Assembly (NCBI RefSeq): GCF_035582795.1
Contig: NC_134367.1
Coordinates: 80,645,062-80,709,061, forward strand
From: Mycteria americana
Lineage: Eukaryota; Chordata; Aves; Ciconiiformes; Ciconiidae
Length of the DNA: 64,000 nt
Reading direction: 5' to 3'
This document shows, in pieces, positions 26,601 to 35,264 of the stretch. Position 1 is the first letter of the stretch. The number at the start of each line of letters is the position of its first letter. Below the pieces are notes generated by a model, which was given only the letters and a program-made list of their open reading frames with translations, did no database searches and was not told the DNA's origin. A program made the position numbers and the translations under genes.

Positions 26601-29600
26601 ACTTAAATATTTTTCCATTTCTAAATGCATAAGTCCTCGTATTTGTTATTGTTTAAACGTATATGAGTATGGAGACAAGTGAAAGTTGGACAGTAAACGG
26701 TTTGGCTCTGTGGTTTCAATTAATTCTTACTTTGTGTATTGAAAATGAGTGCTATATATCGATTACGCATTGGTATATTAGGTCCTAAAAGTAATAACCA
26801 GGATTCTGCCCTTCTCTTGATGAGTATCCAGTTCTGCAGTTGATTACCTGTGGAAACTGGCCTTGGTCGGGACCTGGCAGGAGTCCCAGAAATGTCTGTG
26901 CTAGCTGTAATCCGACATCCATCGCTGACATAGGTTCCCTGCTGCTGGAAGCTGGTGGTATGCACAGTGGTTTCATCTGCAGACTTGGGTCGGTAATCAA
27001 ACACACTGAGTCTTGCTTTAGGGTGTTGAGAGCCGGGCAAGAGACTGGTGTGGGAGGAAGAGATGGACTCACTGTACACAGAGGTACAAGAATTGGAGAG
27101 TGAGCAAGAACCACCGTCGCTCAGGTCATAGAAGCCTGCAGAGTTAAAATAAATAGGAAGATATTTCTTATTTACAGTAACTAAACATGCTCTGTAGAAG
27201 AAAAATCCAAAGAATAAAATAAATCTTCATTTGCTATGTGCCACAGGCCTAAATTTACGATCATTTATTTGGGTAGCTTTAGCAGAGGTATACTCTAATT
27301 CAACCACCTTTTATTGGGCTTCTGCATATTTACTTAGGCCCTGAGCCAGCTTGGCACGCACATGAATGCTTAGTTCCAAGGGTGGGATGGGGTGAAGTGC
27401 AGCACCATCACGCCCAGTTCTTCACTGGAAAACGTCTTTGGGGACTATTATGCAACTGGTGTAAAATAGGGCCGTCTTACACTGTTGTAACTTGTGCTAG
27501 GTGCATACAAGCACAGCTTGGATGGGAAAGTAGACTAAAACTAGCCTGTAATCAGAGCTGCCAAGTCTATGATAGCTGGAATGTCTAAGGGCAGGGAATG
27601 GAGGTTATCTTCCCTCTCCAGGTCTTGTGATCATTGCCAATTAATTATAGAAGTATTAAAAAAGTCTCTGTATAAATTCAAGATAGGAATTTTTATCATT
27701 CCTTTCTATATAGAGCAAACAGAAAAGGAAGCTGTTTCCTTTTGAACTGTGTGTATGTGCCTAAGCGCACAACTCCTGAACGTAAATGCTCAACAGAAAC
27801 TAGTGCTTTTTATACCCACTCTAAGTACCAGGCTGCAAATCCGTATGCTGTAAATAAAAAAATTATTTCCTTGTCTCACTGAAGACTTAAGGTTTTTCAA
27901 AATTCTGTTTAAAAAGTAGTATTCCCACTGTCCCAGACTAGATAACAGAAACTGGTTTTAACAGACATCCTAGCTATAAACGTCTGCAGTACAGGTCTCT
28001 GTGAATCAGACCAGAAACCTGAAACTCAATCTCTTTCTGTCCATGAGAGCTTTAGTCAGCAAACTGTTGGGGTGGTTTTTCTCAGTGTCTTTTAATAGAG
28101 CTGTTTCATTTTTATATAAATGATCAAACATTAATTTGGCCAGAGCACTGCAGTGGTTGTGATCTTCAAAGCCTTAATGAGGTTCAGGACCCTTCTTGGA
28201 TTCAAGCAGAGCATTGACATGGATGTTGGTCTCCACCACTTATAATAAGTACTCTAGCCACTTTGCCAATGGTCATTCTGCACTGGACAAGGTAATTAAT
28301 TAATAAATCTGTCTCCTACTCCTTCCATGTGTGGCTAAAATGTCAATTTTAAAATAAGAAAATCCAGAAAAAATACTGTTTGAGTGAATAAGCATTTTCC
28401 AACTAAATCAACTTTGCAGGAAAATTCCCACCAGCTCTGTGAGCGTGCTCTGTGCCAGATGACTACTCTCCAGCTCAGCCATGGGGCACTGTTTCTGACC
28501 AAACAATACAGAGAGTTCTGCTTAGCAGTTGACACCCTTCAGTTCTCCTAGCACCACACCCCTGGGAATAAACGACCAAGTGCACATTACCTGAGCTGGG
28601 CCGGCTGTCACTATCCAAGTATTCACTGGAGGTCTTACTGACGTCCAATTTCAGCTCACTTATTCGCTGGTCCAGCTGATCCAGGTGGCTTTTCAAGCCG
28701 ACATCCTGTCTCCTCAAACGAGACTAATTCAAAATTCGAGGGAAGAAGGAGGAAATGAAGAATAATCACAGTTAGAATCTCAGCGGCAATGCATGAATTC
28801 AGGCCATCTGTGCCGGACAGATTCTGCTCTCATTAAGTGTTTTGCTTAGCTAGGGACTGTTGCAATTGGCTCTCTGTAACAAGACTGACATAACAGACAA
28901 GTGCAAAATATTCTGTTTCTCCGTATATATTGTCTTCTGACCAGCTGAACACATTCTCAAAACTTTTCATACTGAATATACTTATTTTAACCTTTGGGTT
29001 TTTTGTTACACCTATCGCAGGAACTGTATCTCTAAAGAGGATGGCAATCTTTTAACTAATTATCATATTAATATATGCACTGCTTTTTGCCATAGACTGC
29101 CTCTGAGCAGAGGATGAGATAAACATTATAGATTGTCTGCATGAACTCTAAGATGCTGCCTGATGAAAGGAAACCGCTGTATGTAAAAGTGTCTTATTGC
29201 CACACAAAGTAAAGGCAGCATACTCATTTCTGTAAACCCCTTGGCTTTGATGACATGTCTTTATAGTTGAAAGGGTACACTGCACGAATTGTGACATCTG
29301 TTTTGCTGAAAGTTTTCCTTGCATGTCTCGTAGCTAAATATTTCCACACATTTTATGCAAGAAGAAGGTGACATTTGAATACTGCTGTGAAAATGACTGT
29401 ATTTAAACTAAATGGTGTCTCGAGCTTGTGAATAATCCTTCAGAAGCCAGCAACAAGGTCCTTTGCCTACTCCAATCACTGACCAGGCTGATCTGAGGTA
29501 ACAGCTCCTGCAGTTGCTCCCCCGGTATTTATGCCGTCAGCTTGGCGAGGCAGATGGCCAGGCGTTAGGTATCAGCCAAAGAACCACAGTTGGTTTCTGT

Positions 29601-32600
29601 CACAAACTTCTCACACGGCACTTGGCAAATTATCTAGGCCCAGTCACTATTTAGGCAGCTTCTAACTGTATCACACCTCACCATCCATCCAACAATACTT
29701 TACGGAAAGATGGTCTCTTGAAGTTGGTTACAAAGTTGTGCTCGCAGCCTTTGAGGGGCTGGGTTTCCACTCAGTAATGGCAAGAAAAACATGACTACGA
29801 TTCTTCTTCATGTGTATGTTTCAGATTTAAAAATACAAGTGGCAGTTCTAGCAGAATTTCCAACCCCAAATATGAAAAAAAAAAATAATCTAGGTCCCTT
29901 GAACTAATTAAAGTATCTGCAAAATTAAATGACATGCAGAAAAATCAAAATCAGTATGTACACATTTTCAATTCCACTTTCCTTGTGTCTGGATTATTCA
30001 GCCTTTAATATGTGCATTTTTAGGTTTCTCCATAGCTATAAATACTAAACGCAAGGAAAGCTAAGGTCCCAAGGTAATCGGTAAATGATTAGAAACTGGG
30101 ATTCAAGGAAAAGAGAAAAAAGACAGATGTCCTGATTCTCACAAGACAACTGTTATGGCTCGTGATGCTGGTGAGAAGAATAATAAGGCATTTCTAGCAC
30201 GCTTTTATGGAGAACTGGAGGAACATAAAAGACACAAGAAATAAAGCCCCTTTTTGTTAGTGTCACACATCTAGAAAGGTTTAAGCTCAAGAGGCTCATT
30301 ACTGCTTCCTAGGAAAACCCGTGGTGATTTTCCCTCTTCCTGTTTCACATAAACAAAAAGGAAGGGAAGAACTGGAAAATAAAGGAGATTTTCTATCCCA
30401 TCTGAATGATGAATGTATGACCTCCTCAGTACTTCTTTATTTCTTTTATGGTGAAAAAGCAAAAACATGTTGTGCCTCCTTCAATCCTACCTACTCAGGA
30501 AATCACAAAGTTTTGTTTTCATGGCTGGAATTAATTGCTTAATGATTAATGTTTTGCCAGCCAATCCCTCAGTCTGTGGTTTCTGATTAATGACAGAGAG
30601 GCCACAAGGCTCTCAGGTATTCAAAGATTATTTATTATACCTCCAGGTTCTGTCTGCGCTTTCACAGCATTTTAACCAACACACATGATTTACATCATCA
30701 TTTTTAACCCTTTTATGGTGTCTCACACCATTGGGTTTTCATGTTTCCAGCAGACTTCGTAGCTTTGATCTTTCAGTTAACTCCTCCTGCACTCCAAGAT
30801 GAGAAGCATTCCTCAAACCATTTGGATAAGGATGACTTTTCCGATGCGTTTGCTTGAGGTTGTCACTGCTGTAATAATCACGCTAAGCAGCACCCAGAAC
30901 AATAAACGCTAAACACACTCTTTCTCAATTCACAACATGAATTTTACATGAGACAAAACCTTGCAGGTGAAACCATCTGTTTGCTTTGGGCAATGCAGCT
31001 GTGAAGACTTCTGTACACTGCACAACACAGGACCAGACTTTCCAAATAAACTTGTACTATCGATAGCCTACAGTTTTTGGGAGCCAAATCTGGGATATCA
31101 CCATACCACTCGTTTTTCAGAAGGAAGAACACTCTCTGAAAAGCAGGTTCCTTTAAGTCAACACAAATTGGCACCCCAAATCAAGGCACCAAAAAACACT
31201 GGTTATAATTGACTATTCTCAACTATTAATCTCTTCAGCTAAAGGGGAGGCTGACATTTATTGGTTGTAGATTAGCACCTGGTAATTTTATTAATCCAAC
31301 TGTATTTTGGAATGGACAAAAGATAGCATTAATCTTATCTAGTTTTGCACATATAAAATGTATTCACCCTTGGGTCTTTCTGTAACTGATGGTGCAAAGC
31401 AGCCAGTTTCAGAGGAAAATTAATCTCACTTATCCCAAACCCTTCTTCTAGAGTGAGGTGAATTCCTTCTGGAAGCACCTCTTTCTCTCAGTTGACAAAA
31501 AGTTTAAATTAGTTTATTATTAAGAAAAAAATATAAAATCCCTGGTTTAAAAGATGTTTTCTTCTATTTAAAACTATCTAAAGGGGGAAAAAAATCTGTG
31601 CAAAATGCAGGGTTACCAAGTGGGTTTTTTTTCTCTTCAGTATAACGTGTCCCTTCTGACATTTTTATAACATCATAAGCCACCTGAAAGCTTGCAAAAC
31701 AAAATAATCTGATTCAAATCAAATCAACCATTTTTTGTAAATATGTTCTCTGAGGAAACAGCTGAGAAAATACTGGATGCTGCAGCCTTAGCGATCCATC
31801 GACTTTGACGGTGAAGTGTCATAGATTTCTTTCTTTGTATTAGCCTGAATTTGCATCTCTTCTTTGTCCTCTATGTCACCATGATATAGTTTGGCCAAGA
31901 GACTAGTTTAGCACCTTTGGGATCAGTCACAGTAGATGGCATCACTTAACTCTGCTTCTCTTCTGCTACAGAGAGTTGATCCTGCCTGCACCCTAGTAAC
32001 TTGCAGCTGCCAGAAGAGCCCCTGGCCACCAAAAAGAGCCACTGGCTGGGGCAAAAAAGGACGTGACTGCTAGGGGCAGCAGAAAGCCTGCAGCCTTGCT
32101 GCCTACAGCAGACTGCGGGAAAGGCCAGCTGCTGGCTGTCGCTGGTACCTGTTGCTGGGGAAGAGGTTGGGGTGCTGGAGTGGCATCCACATGTGGTCCC
32201 TACGGCATTTGATGGCTCTGCTCCACCTATTCCTGCTTGTGGCACTTGACTCCTTAAGGGTACTGCCTCTGCTCTTCTATTGCTCACCTTACCATTACAG
32301 GAGAAGCCTTGCTTGACTCTTTTATCTGCCTTGTTTCCATTGCTGAGATGCCTTGAGCCAGCTCCAGCTGATACAGCTTCCCCATTTTATGTTGCAAGGA
32401 CCAAACTTTTTATGAATTAAACCATGACCACGCTAAAGCCCAGGGCTACAGCCCTACTTGAAACTTGGATCAAGATACACTGCAAGGCAAAGCTACATTT
32501 CCATTGTTAATGAGTTCCTCAATCTGAAAGCTTATAGAGCGGCGATCACAAACTCTTATCGTCCATGGGCCAAGAACAACAACGATGAAGACATAACACT

Positions 32601-34915
32601 CCCTGAGCAATGCTGTGCTTTGCATTTTCTGTTGTTTTTAGTTTTAACTTAATTTCCTGTGATCATGAACAGAATTTTCAAGGGTTTTGAGTGCAATACA
32701 CTGTTCATGAGTCACCAAGAAAGTTTTCAGCCTGTGGTCACTGAGTTCCTAGGATCTGTGGACTACTTCTAACAGGACTGTGAAAAGCCTGTTTTCAACT
32801 GGGTTTACTTTGCTATTAAGCAGCTTTGAGGTATGCACCTCTACTCAAATACATGCCTGCAATTAGCAGGGGAAAAAACCACTAGAGGTACCAGGTACGC
32901 CAGTCTGAAAAGCTTCCAGCAGCCACAGGTCAATCGGAAGAGCTTTGTGTCACTACTTTAAGCATTCCCACAACTGCATATTTGCTGAAGAACCTGCCCC
33001 TGGATTTATGTAGTTCTGAGTCATCCCTCAAGCTTTATGAACACTTCCCTCCCAGGCACCCCCAGAAGACACGTTTCCCATAATTGCACTGGCACCTACT
33101 GGCGAAATCTGTCCCTCTCCGGCGGTGTGCTGAGTTACTCTCATCCTCCCGACTCCTGCATTTCTAAGGGCAGAATTAAAGGCCATTTTCTCCTTCCATC
33201 GTAATGGCTAGTTTCTCCCATGTCCTTGGAAAGCCTTGCAAGGTGCCAGTAAAGTCCTGACAAGCTAATCCTCTATTTTCATATTTTATTTGAAAAATAT
33301 ATAAACAAATGAGTAATTAAAGCACAACAACTGACATGAAAAAAGAACAGTCAGTATGGTCAGAGGTCATTGGGTGTTTCTGTTAACCCAGTGGCCCCAG
33401 ACCGGCAATAAATGCCTTCAATTCTTTCGTTTAGTTAAAAAAAAAAAAAAGAAATAAAGTAGAGCCATTAGTTAAAATTATCAATGACAGGTAATCAAGT
33501 GGTTGGCAGTCCACTTGTCCTGCATTTCTTACTTTAATCAAGATATGCCTGCTGCTGTGTTTTCACATGTGGTGGCTAGGTTTCCCTGAAGGTTAAAGCC
33601 AGTTTTATTCTGAGATGCTGCCTGATAAAGCTGCCTATGGGGAGCGAATAACCGTGCTGTTTTCACACCTGATTGGTAACTGATGGCCAAGACTTGCACC
33701 AGTAGAGGGAGGGAAAGGGCTCTGAAATTAAGCCTGAGTTTACTGAGGTGTGTAATTGCCCGTACTAGAGATTAAAGCCCTTTACCCTTTGATTGTTGCC
33801 TCACCTATGAAACCCATTTCAGTCGCGATTCAGAATTTTTTTTTTCTTTCACAAAAAACCCGTGCAAGCGGCCGGTGTAACACTTCAAATACAAGGCCTG
33901 GCATTCAGTTATTCTTCTCTTTTGATCATGCAATCCGTGGCAAGAACAAAGTACTCCTGGCCCGCGAACCCCTTCCTGGTGGATTGGCTCCCGCCGGCAC
34001 ACAACTGGGGGGCACAAATAGGAGTACGCACACACACCCACCCATACCAAACCCCTGAGCGCTTAGTCTATTTATGCGCATCCCACTCTCGTGTGTCTTT
34101 CGATCTCCTATTCCCACGGCTACTGCAATTAAGAGCCGAGCGCTCACAAGCGTGATACATGTATTACTGAAGTTAATCATCTCCTACTCCTCGGCTGCGA
34201 TGAATGAGCAATGCCGGGTAACAACTTCTCCTCAGCGCTCCTCCTGGCACAGAGCCCTCTATCAACACTACGCATTTCGGTAGTCGATGAATACGCGCTC
34301 AGGTGAGCCCCGCCTGAGGAAAAGAAGCGACCGTTATAACGGCTGCGACAGGGACGGGCGCTGTCGCCGCAGCTCGCCCCAACGACCACCCCCCCGGCGC
34401 CGCCGCTCGCACCTGCCGGCGGGGGGAACGGCCGCTGGCGGGGCGGGAGGAGCGGCTGGGGGCCGCGGCCGCAGCGCCCTGCCTGCTCTCGGCCCCGAAA
34501 CGGCGCCGGCGGCTCCCCAAGGGGAGCCGGGTGTCAGGCAGACCGGTGCGGGGCTGCCCGGCAGCGCTCCCCTCCGCCCGCCCTCAGCACCGCGGCCCCA
34601 CAGGACGCCCGGAGGTGGGAAACAGGTCCCCTGGGCGCAGCGGGGCGTCCCGTCCTGTCCCGTCCCGTCCCTTACCAGCTGCTCCTTCAGGGCGGTGAGC
34701 GTGGCCTCCAGCCGGTGCTCCTTGCTGTGGGCGGACAGGGGCTGCTCTCCTCCCCCCGCCGCCGGCCGCTGCGGCATGGCCAGGGCGGCCCGCACCAGCT
34801 CCCGCTGCTTCTCCCGCAGCACCTGGAGCTCCTGGAGGCCGGCCAGGGCCGCCTGCAGCCTCTCGCCCACCCGGCCGCGATCCCAGCCGCCCGCCCGCGG
34901 GGCGCCCAGCAGCAT
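21805..34915 (-). CDS. DACT2: DACT2, Dapper homolog 2 (four coding exons, joined)
   Basis: The coding sequence joins 34915-34676, 28723-28591, 27135-26848 and 23603-21805, giving 819 residues. All introns are GT-AG (phases 0, 1, 1). DACT proteins are cytoplasmic and nuclear scaffolds that bind Dishevelled and tune Wnt signalling; DACT2 is also known to dampen Nodal/TGF-beta signalling by promoting receptor turnover. Seen in the sequence: heptad leucines at residues 69, 76, 83, 90, 97 and 104; the SDSRPSSGFYDLSD block across the exon 2/3 junction; SADETTV and RPRPVSTGDL; the block [27 protein letters not shown] split over residues 263-289; a basic NKKKQRKW at 639-646; SEYSAEC from 705; an acidic serine tract at about 737-765; and the C-terminal PDZ ligand MTMV. 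The GWDRGRVGERL start and the LSRLRRQD junction resemble mammalian DACT2 more than DACT1, which favours DACT2. The length is close to DACT1 (about 836) and somewhat longer than mammalian DACT2 (about 770). No frame break is seen. Confidence 0.93.
26130..26239 (+). mobile_element. MIR-like SINE core, copy A
   Basis: CACAGATGGGTAAACAGAT, then GACTTGTCCA and GTCTAAAGC, follow the MIR core order (cagatggggaaactgag, gacttgcccaag, gtcacacagc) with many substitutions. It lies in DACT2 intron 3. Confidence 0.45.
26238..26296 (-). mobile_element. MIR-like SINE core, copy B (reverse)
   Basis: GTCAATTAACCTTTGGTGTC followed by TGTTATCCCTAACGGTACATAATAA resembles the reverse-complemented MIR core (gtcacttaacctctctgtg, cagtttccctatctgtaaaa). 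It directly follows copy A in opposite orientation. Confidence 0.4.
26345..26402 (+). mobile_element. MIR-like SINE core, copy C
   Basis: TATTATCATAGTCATTTTAC, then AACAGATAGAGAAAACAGG and CACTAAG, follow the MIR pattern tattatccccattttacagatggggaaactgaggcacag. This is a third core within 300 bases. Confidence 0.45.
26848..27135 (-). CDS. DACT2: DACT2 coding exon 3 (residues 125-221, both end codons split)
   Basis: The exon is 288 bases, with acceptor CTGCAG|GC and donor CACAG|GTAATC. It begins with FYDLSDGGSCSLSNSCTSVY, a serine-rich block conserved in all DACT paralogs. It continues through RPKSADETTV and ends at SRPRPVSTG, the usual exon 3/4 boundary of DACT2. Both flanking introns are phase 1, so skipping this 288-base exon would keep the frame. 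Confidence 0.92.
27136..28590 (-). other. DACT2: DACT2 intron 2
   Basis: The intron is 1455 bases, phase 1, with donor GTAATG and acceptor CTGCAG. It is AT-rich. A short piece near 27337-27382 resembles the palindromic amniote repeat family found at 42.6 kb. Nothing else was recognised. Confidence 0.85.
27337..27382. repeat. Possible half copy of the 42.6 kb palindromic repeat
   Basis: GGCCCTGAGCCAGCTTGGCA, then CGCACATGAATGCTTAGTTCC parallel the arm ggccctgatccagcaaggcac, gcacatgcttaacttc. It is short and uncertain, and lies within DACT2 intron 2. Confidence 0.3.
28591..28723 (-). CDS. DACT2: DACT2 coding exon 2 (residues 81-124 plus one base)
   Basis: The exon is 133 bases, with acceptor TTAG|TCT and donor CAG|GTAAT. 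It encodes SRLRRQDVGLKSHLDQLDQ followed by RISELKLDV, which completes the leucine zipper with leucines at 83, 90, 97 and 104. It then reaches the conserved SDSRPSSG, whose Gly codon is split by intron 2. In the DACT family this region mediates homo- and hetero-oligomerisation. Confidence 0.92.
33090..33102 (-). promoter_or_regulatory. CTCF-like core motif, minus orientation, in DACT2 intron 1
   Basis: TGGCACCTACTGG matches the reverse CTCF core (YGCCMYCTRSTGG) at 12 of 13 positions. It lies 1.8 kb downstream of the DACT2 start codon. Motif match only; occupancy is unknown. Confidence 0.4.
33699..33711 (+). promoter_or_regulatory. CTCF-like core motif, plus orientation, in DACT2 intron 1
   Basis: CCAGTAGAGGGAG matches the forward CTCF core (CCASYAGRKGGCR) at 12 of 13 positions. 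It lies about 600 bases from the opposite-facing motif at 33090, so the two form a back-to-back pair near the promoter. Confidence 0.4.
34647..34671 (-). repeat. Pentamer repeat (GGGAC)x5 abutting the DACT2 exon 1 splice donor
   Basis: On the plus strand there are five tandem GTCCC-type units (one GTCCT) at 34647-34671. On the transcript strand they read as GGGAC units starting within GTAAGGGAC, at the fifth intronic base. Runs of G next to a 5' splice site are known intronic splicing enhancers and may form quadruplexes; an effect here is inference. Confidence 0.85.
34676..34915 (-). CDS. DACT2: DACT2 coding exon 1 (residues 1-80)
   Basis: This exon has 80 codons from ATG at 34915-34913 to the donor CTG|GTAAG at 34675. 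The start was chosen because GWDRGRVGERL lies 9 residues in, matching the spacing in mammalian DACT2, and because A is at position -3. The next in-frame ATG upstream is 621 bases away, at 35536. The exon encodes an amphipathic stretch (LQAALAGLQELQVL) and then LEATLTALKEQL, which begins the heptad-leucine coiled coil. The exon lies inside the CpG island. Confidence 0.9.
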
Positions 34916-35086
34916 CGTCAACGCTGGGCCGCGACCCCGGCCATGGCAGTGGGGCAGCGGGGAGGCGGCGGGACTGCTCCCGCCCCGGGCCGTGCCTGCG
35001 GCGAGGGCCGCCCGCCCCTCTCCGCGGCTGGCACCGGAGCGAGTGAAGCGCGGCCGCGGCGGCTCCTGCGGTTTTGGAGGAGAGGT

Positions 35087-35129
35087 GGGGACAGGGGAGG
35101 GAGAGAGGGAGGGAGGGAAGGGAAGAGGG
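35087..35129 (+). repeat. Purine-rich G-run tract, G-quadruplex-capable, plus strand
   Basis: Runs of GGGG, GGGG, GGG, GGG, GGG, GGG and GGG are separated by 1-5 purines on the plus strand. This is the template strand for DACT2. It sits about 175-215 bases upstream of the start codon. Confidence 0.75.
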
Positions 35130-35227
35130 CTGCGGCTCCGGGCAGCGCCGGGGCCACCTCCGGGGTGGATGCGCGGGGAGAGGAGCCAGTGCCCGTGCGC
35201 TCCCTCCGCCCCGCGCGGGGGCGGCTC

Positions 35228-35264
35228 CTGCCTGCCCCTGCCCCTGCCCCTGCCCTGCCCTGGG
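35228..35264 (-). repeat. GGGGCA/GGGCA tandem repeat, G-quadruplex-capable, in the DACT2 upstream region
   Basis: The plus strand shows CCTG then three CCCCTG units and two CCCTG units, followed by GGGG. The minus (transcript) strand therefore has at least five G3-4 runs separated by CA, a classic quadruplex pattern. It lies about 310-350 bases upstream of the start codon, in the promoter or 5' UTR. Confidence 0.8.

Larger units (their letters stand above)
23604..26847 (-). other. DACT2: DACT2 intron 3
   Basis: The intron is 3244 bases, phase 1, with donor GTAATC and acceptor TGTAG. It holds three MIR-like cores between 26130 and 26400. No further exon with recognisable homology was seen. 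Confidence 0.85.
28724..34675 (-). other. DACT2: DACT2 intron 1
   Basis: The intron is 5952 bases, phase 0, with donor GTAAG and acceptor GAATTAG. The donor side is GC-rich CpG island with a GGGAC repeat; the rest is AT-rich. It contains two CTCF-like motifs (33090-33102 and 33699-33711) and an A14 run at 33437-33450. No exon or named transposon was recognised. Confidence 0.85.

Noticed and set aside
34295-34308. Plus-strand CAG|GTGAGC splice donor at the island edge, suggesting a divergent noncoding RNA
   Set aside because: A lone donor-like motif in GC-rich DNA is common by chance, and there is no matching acceptor or transcript evidence.
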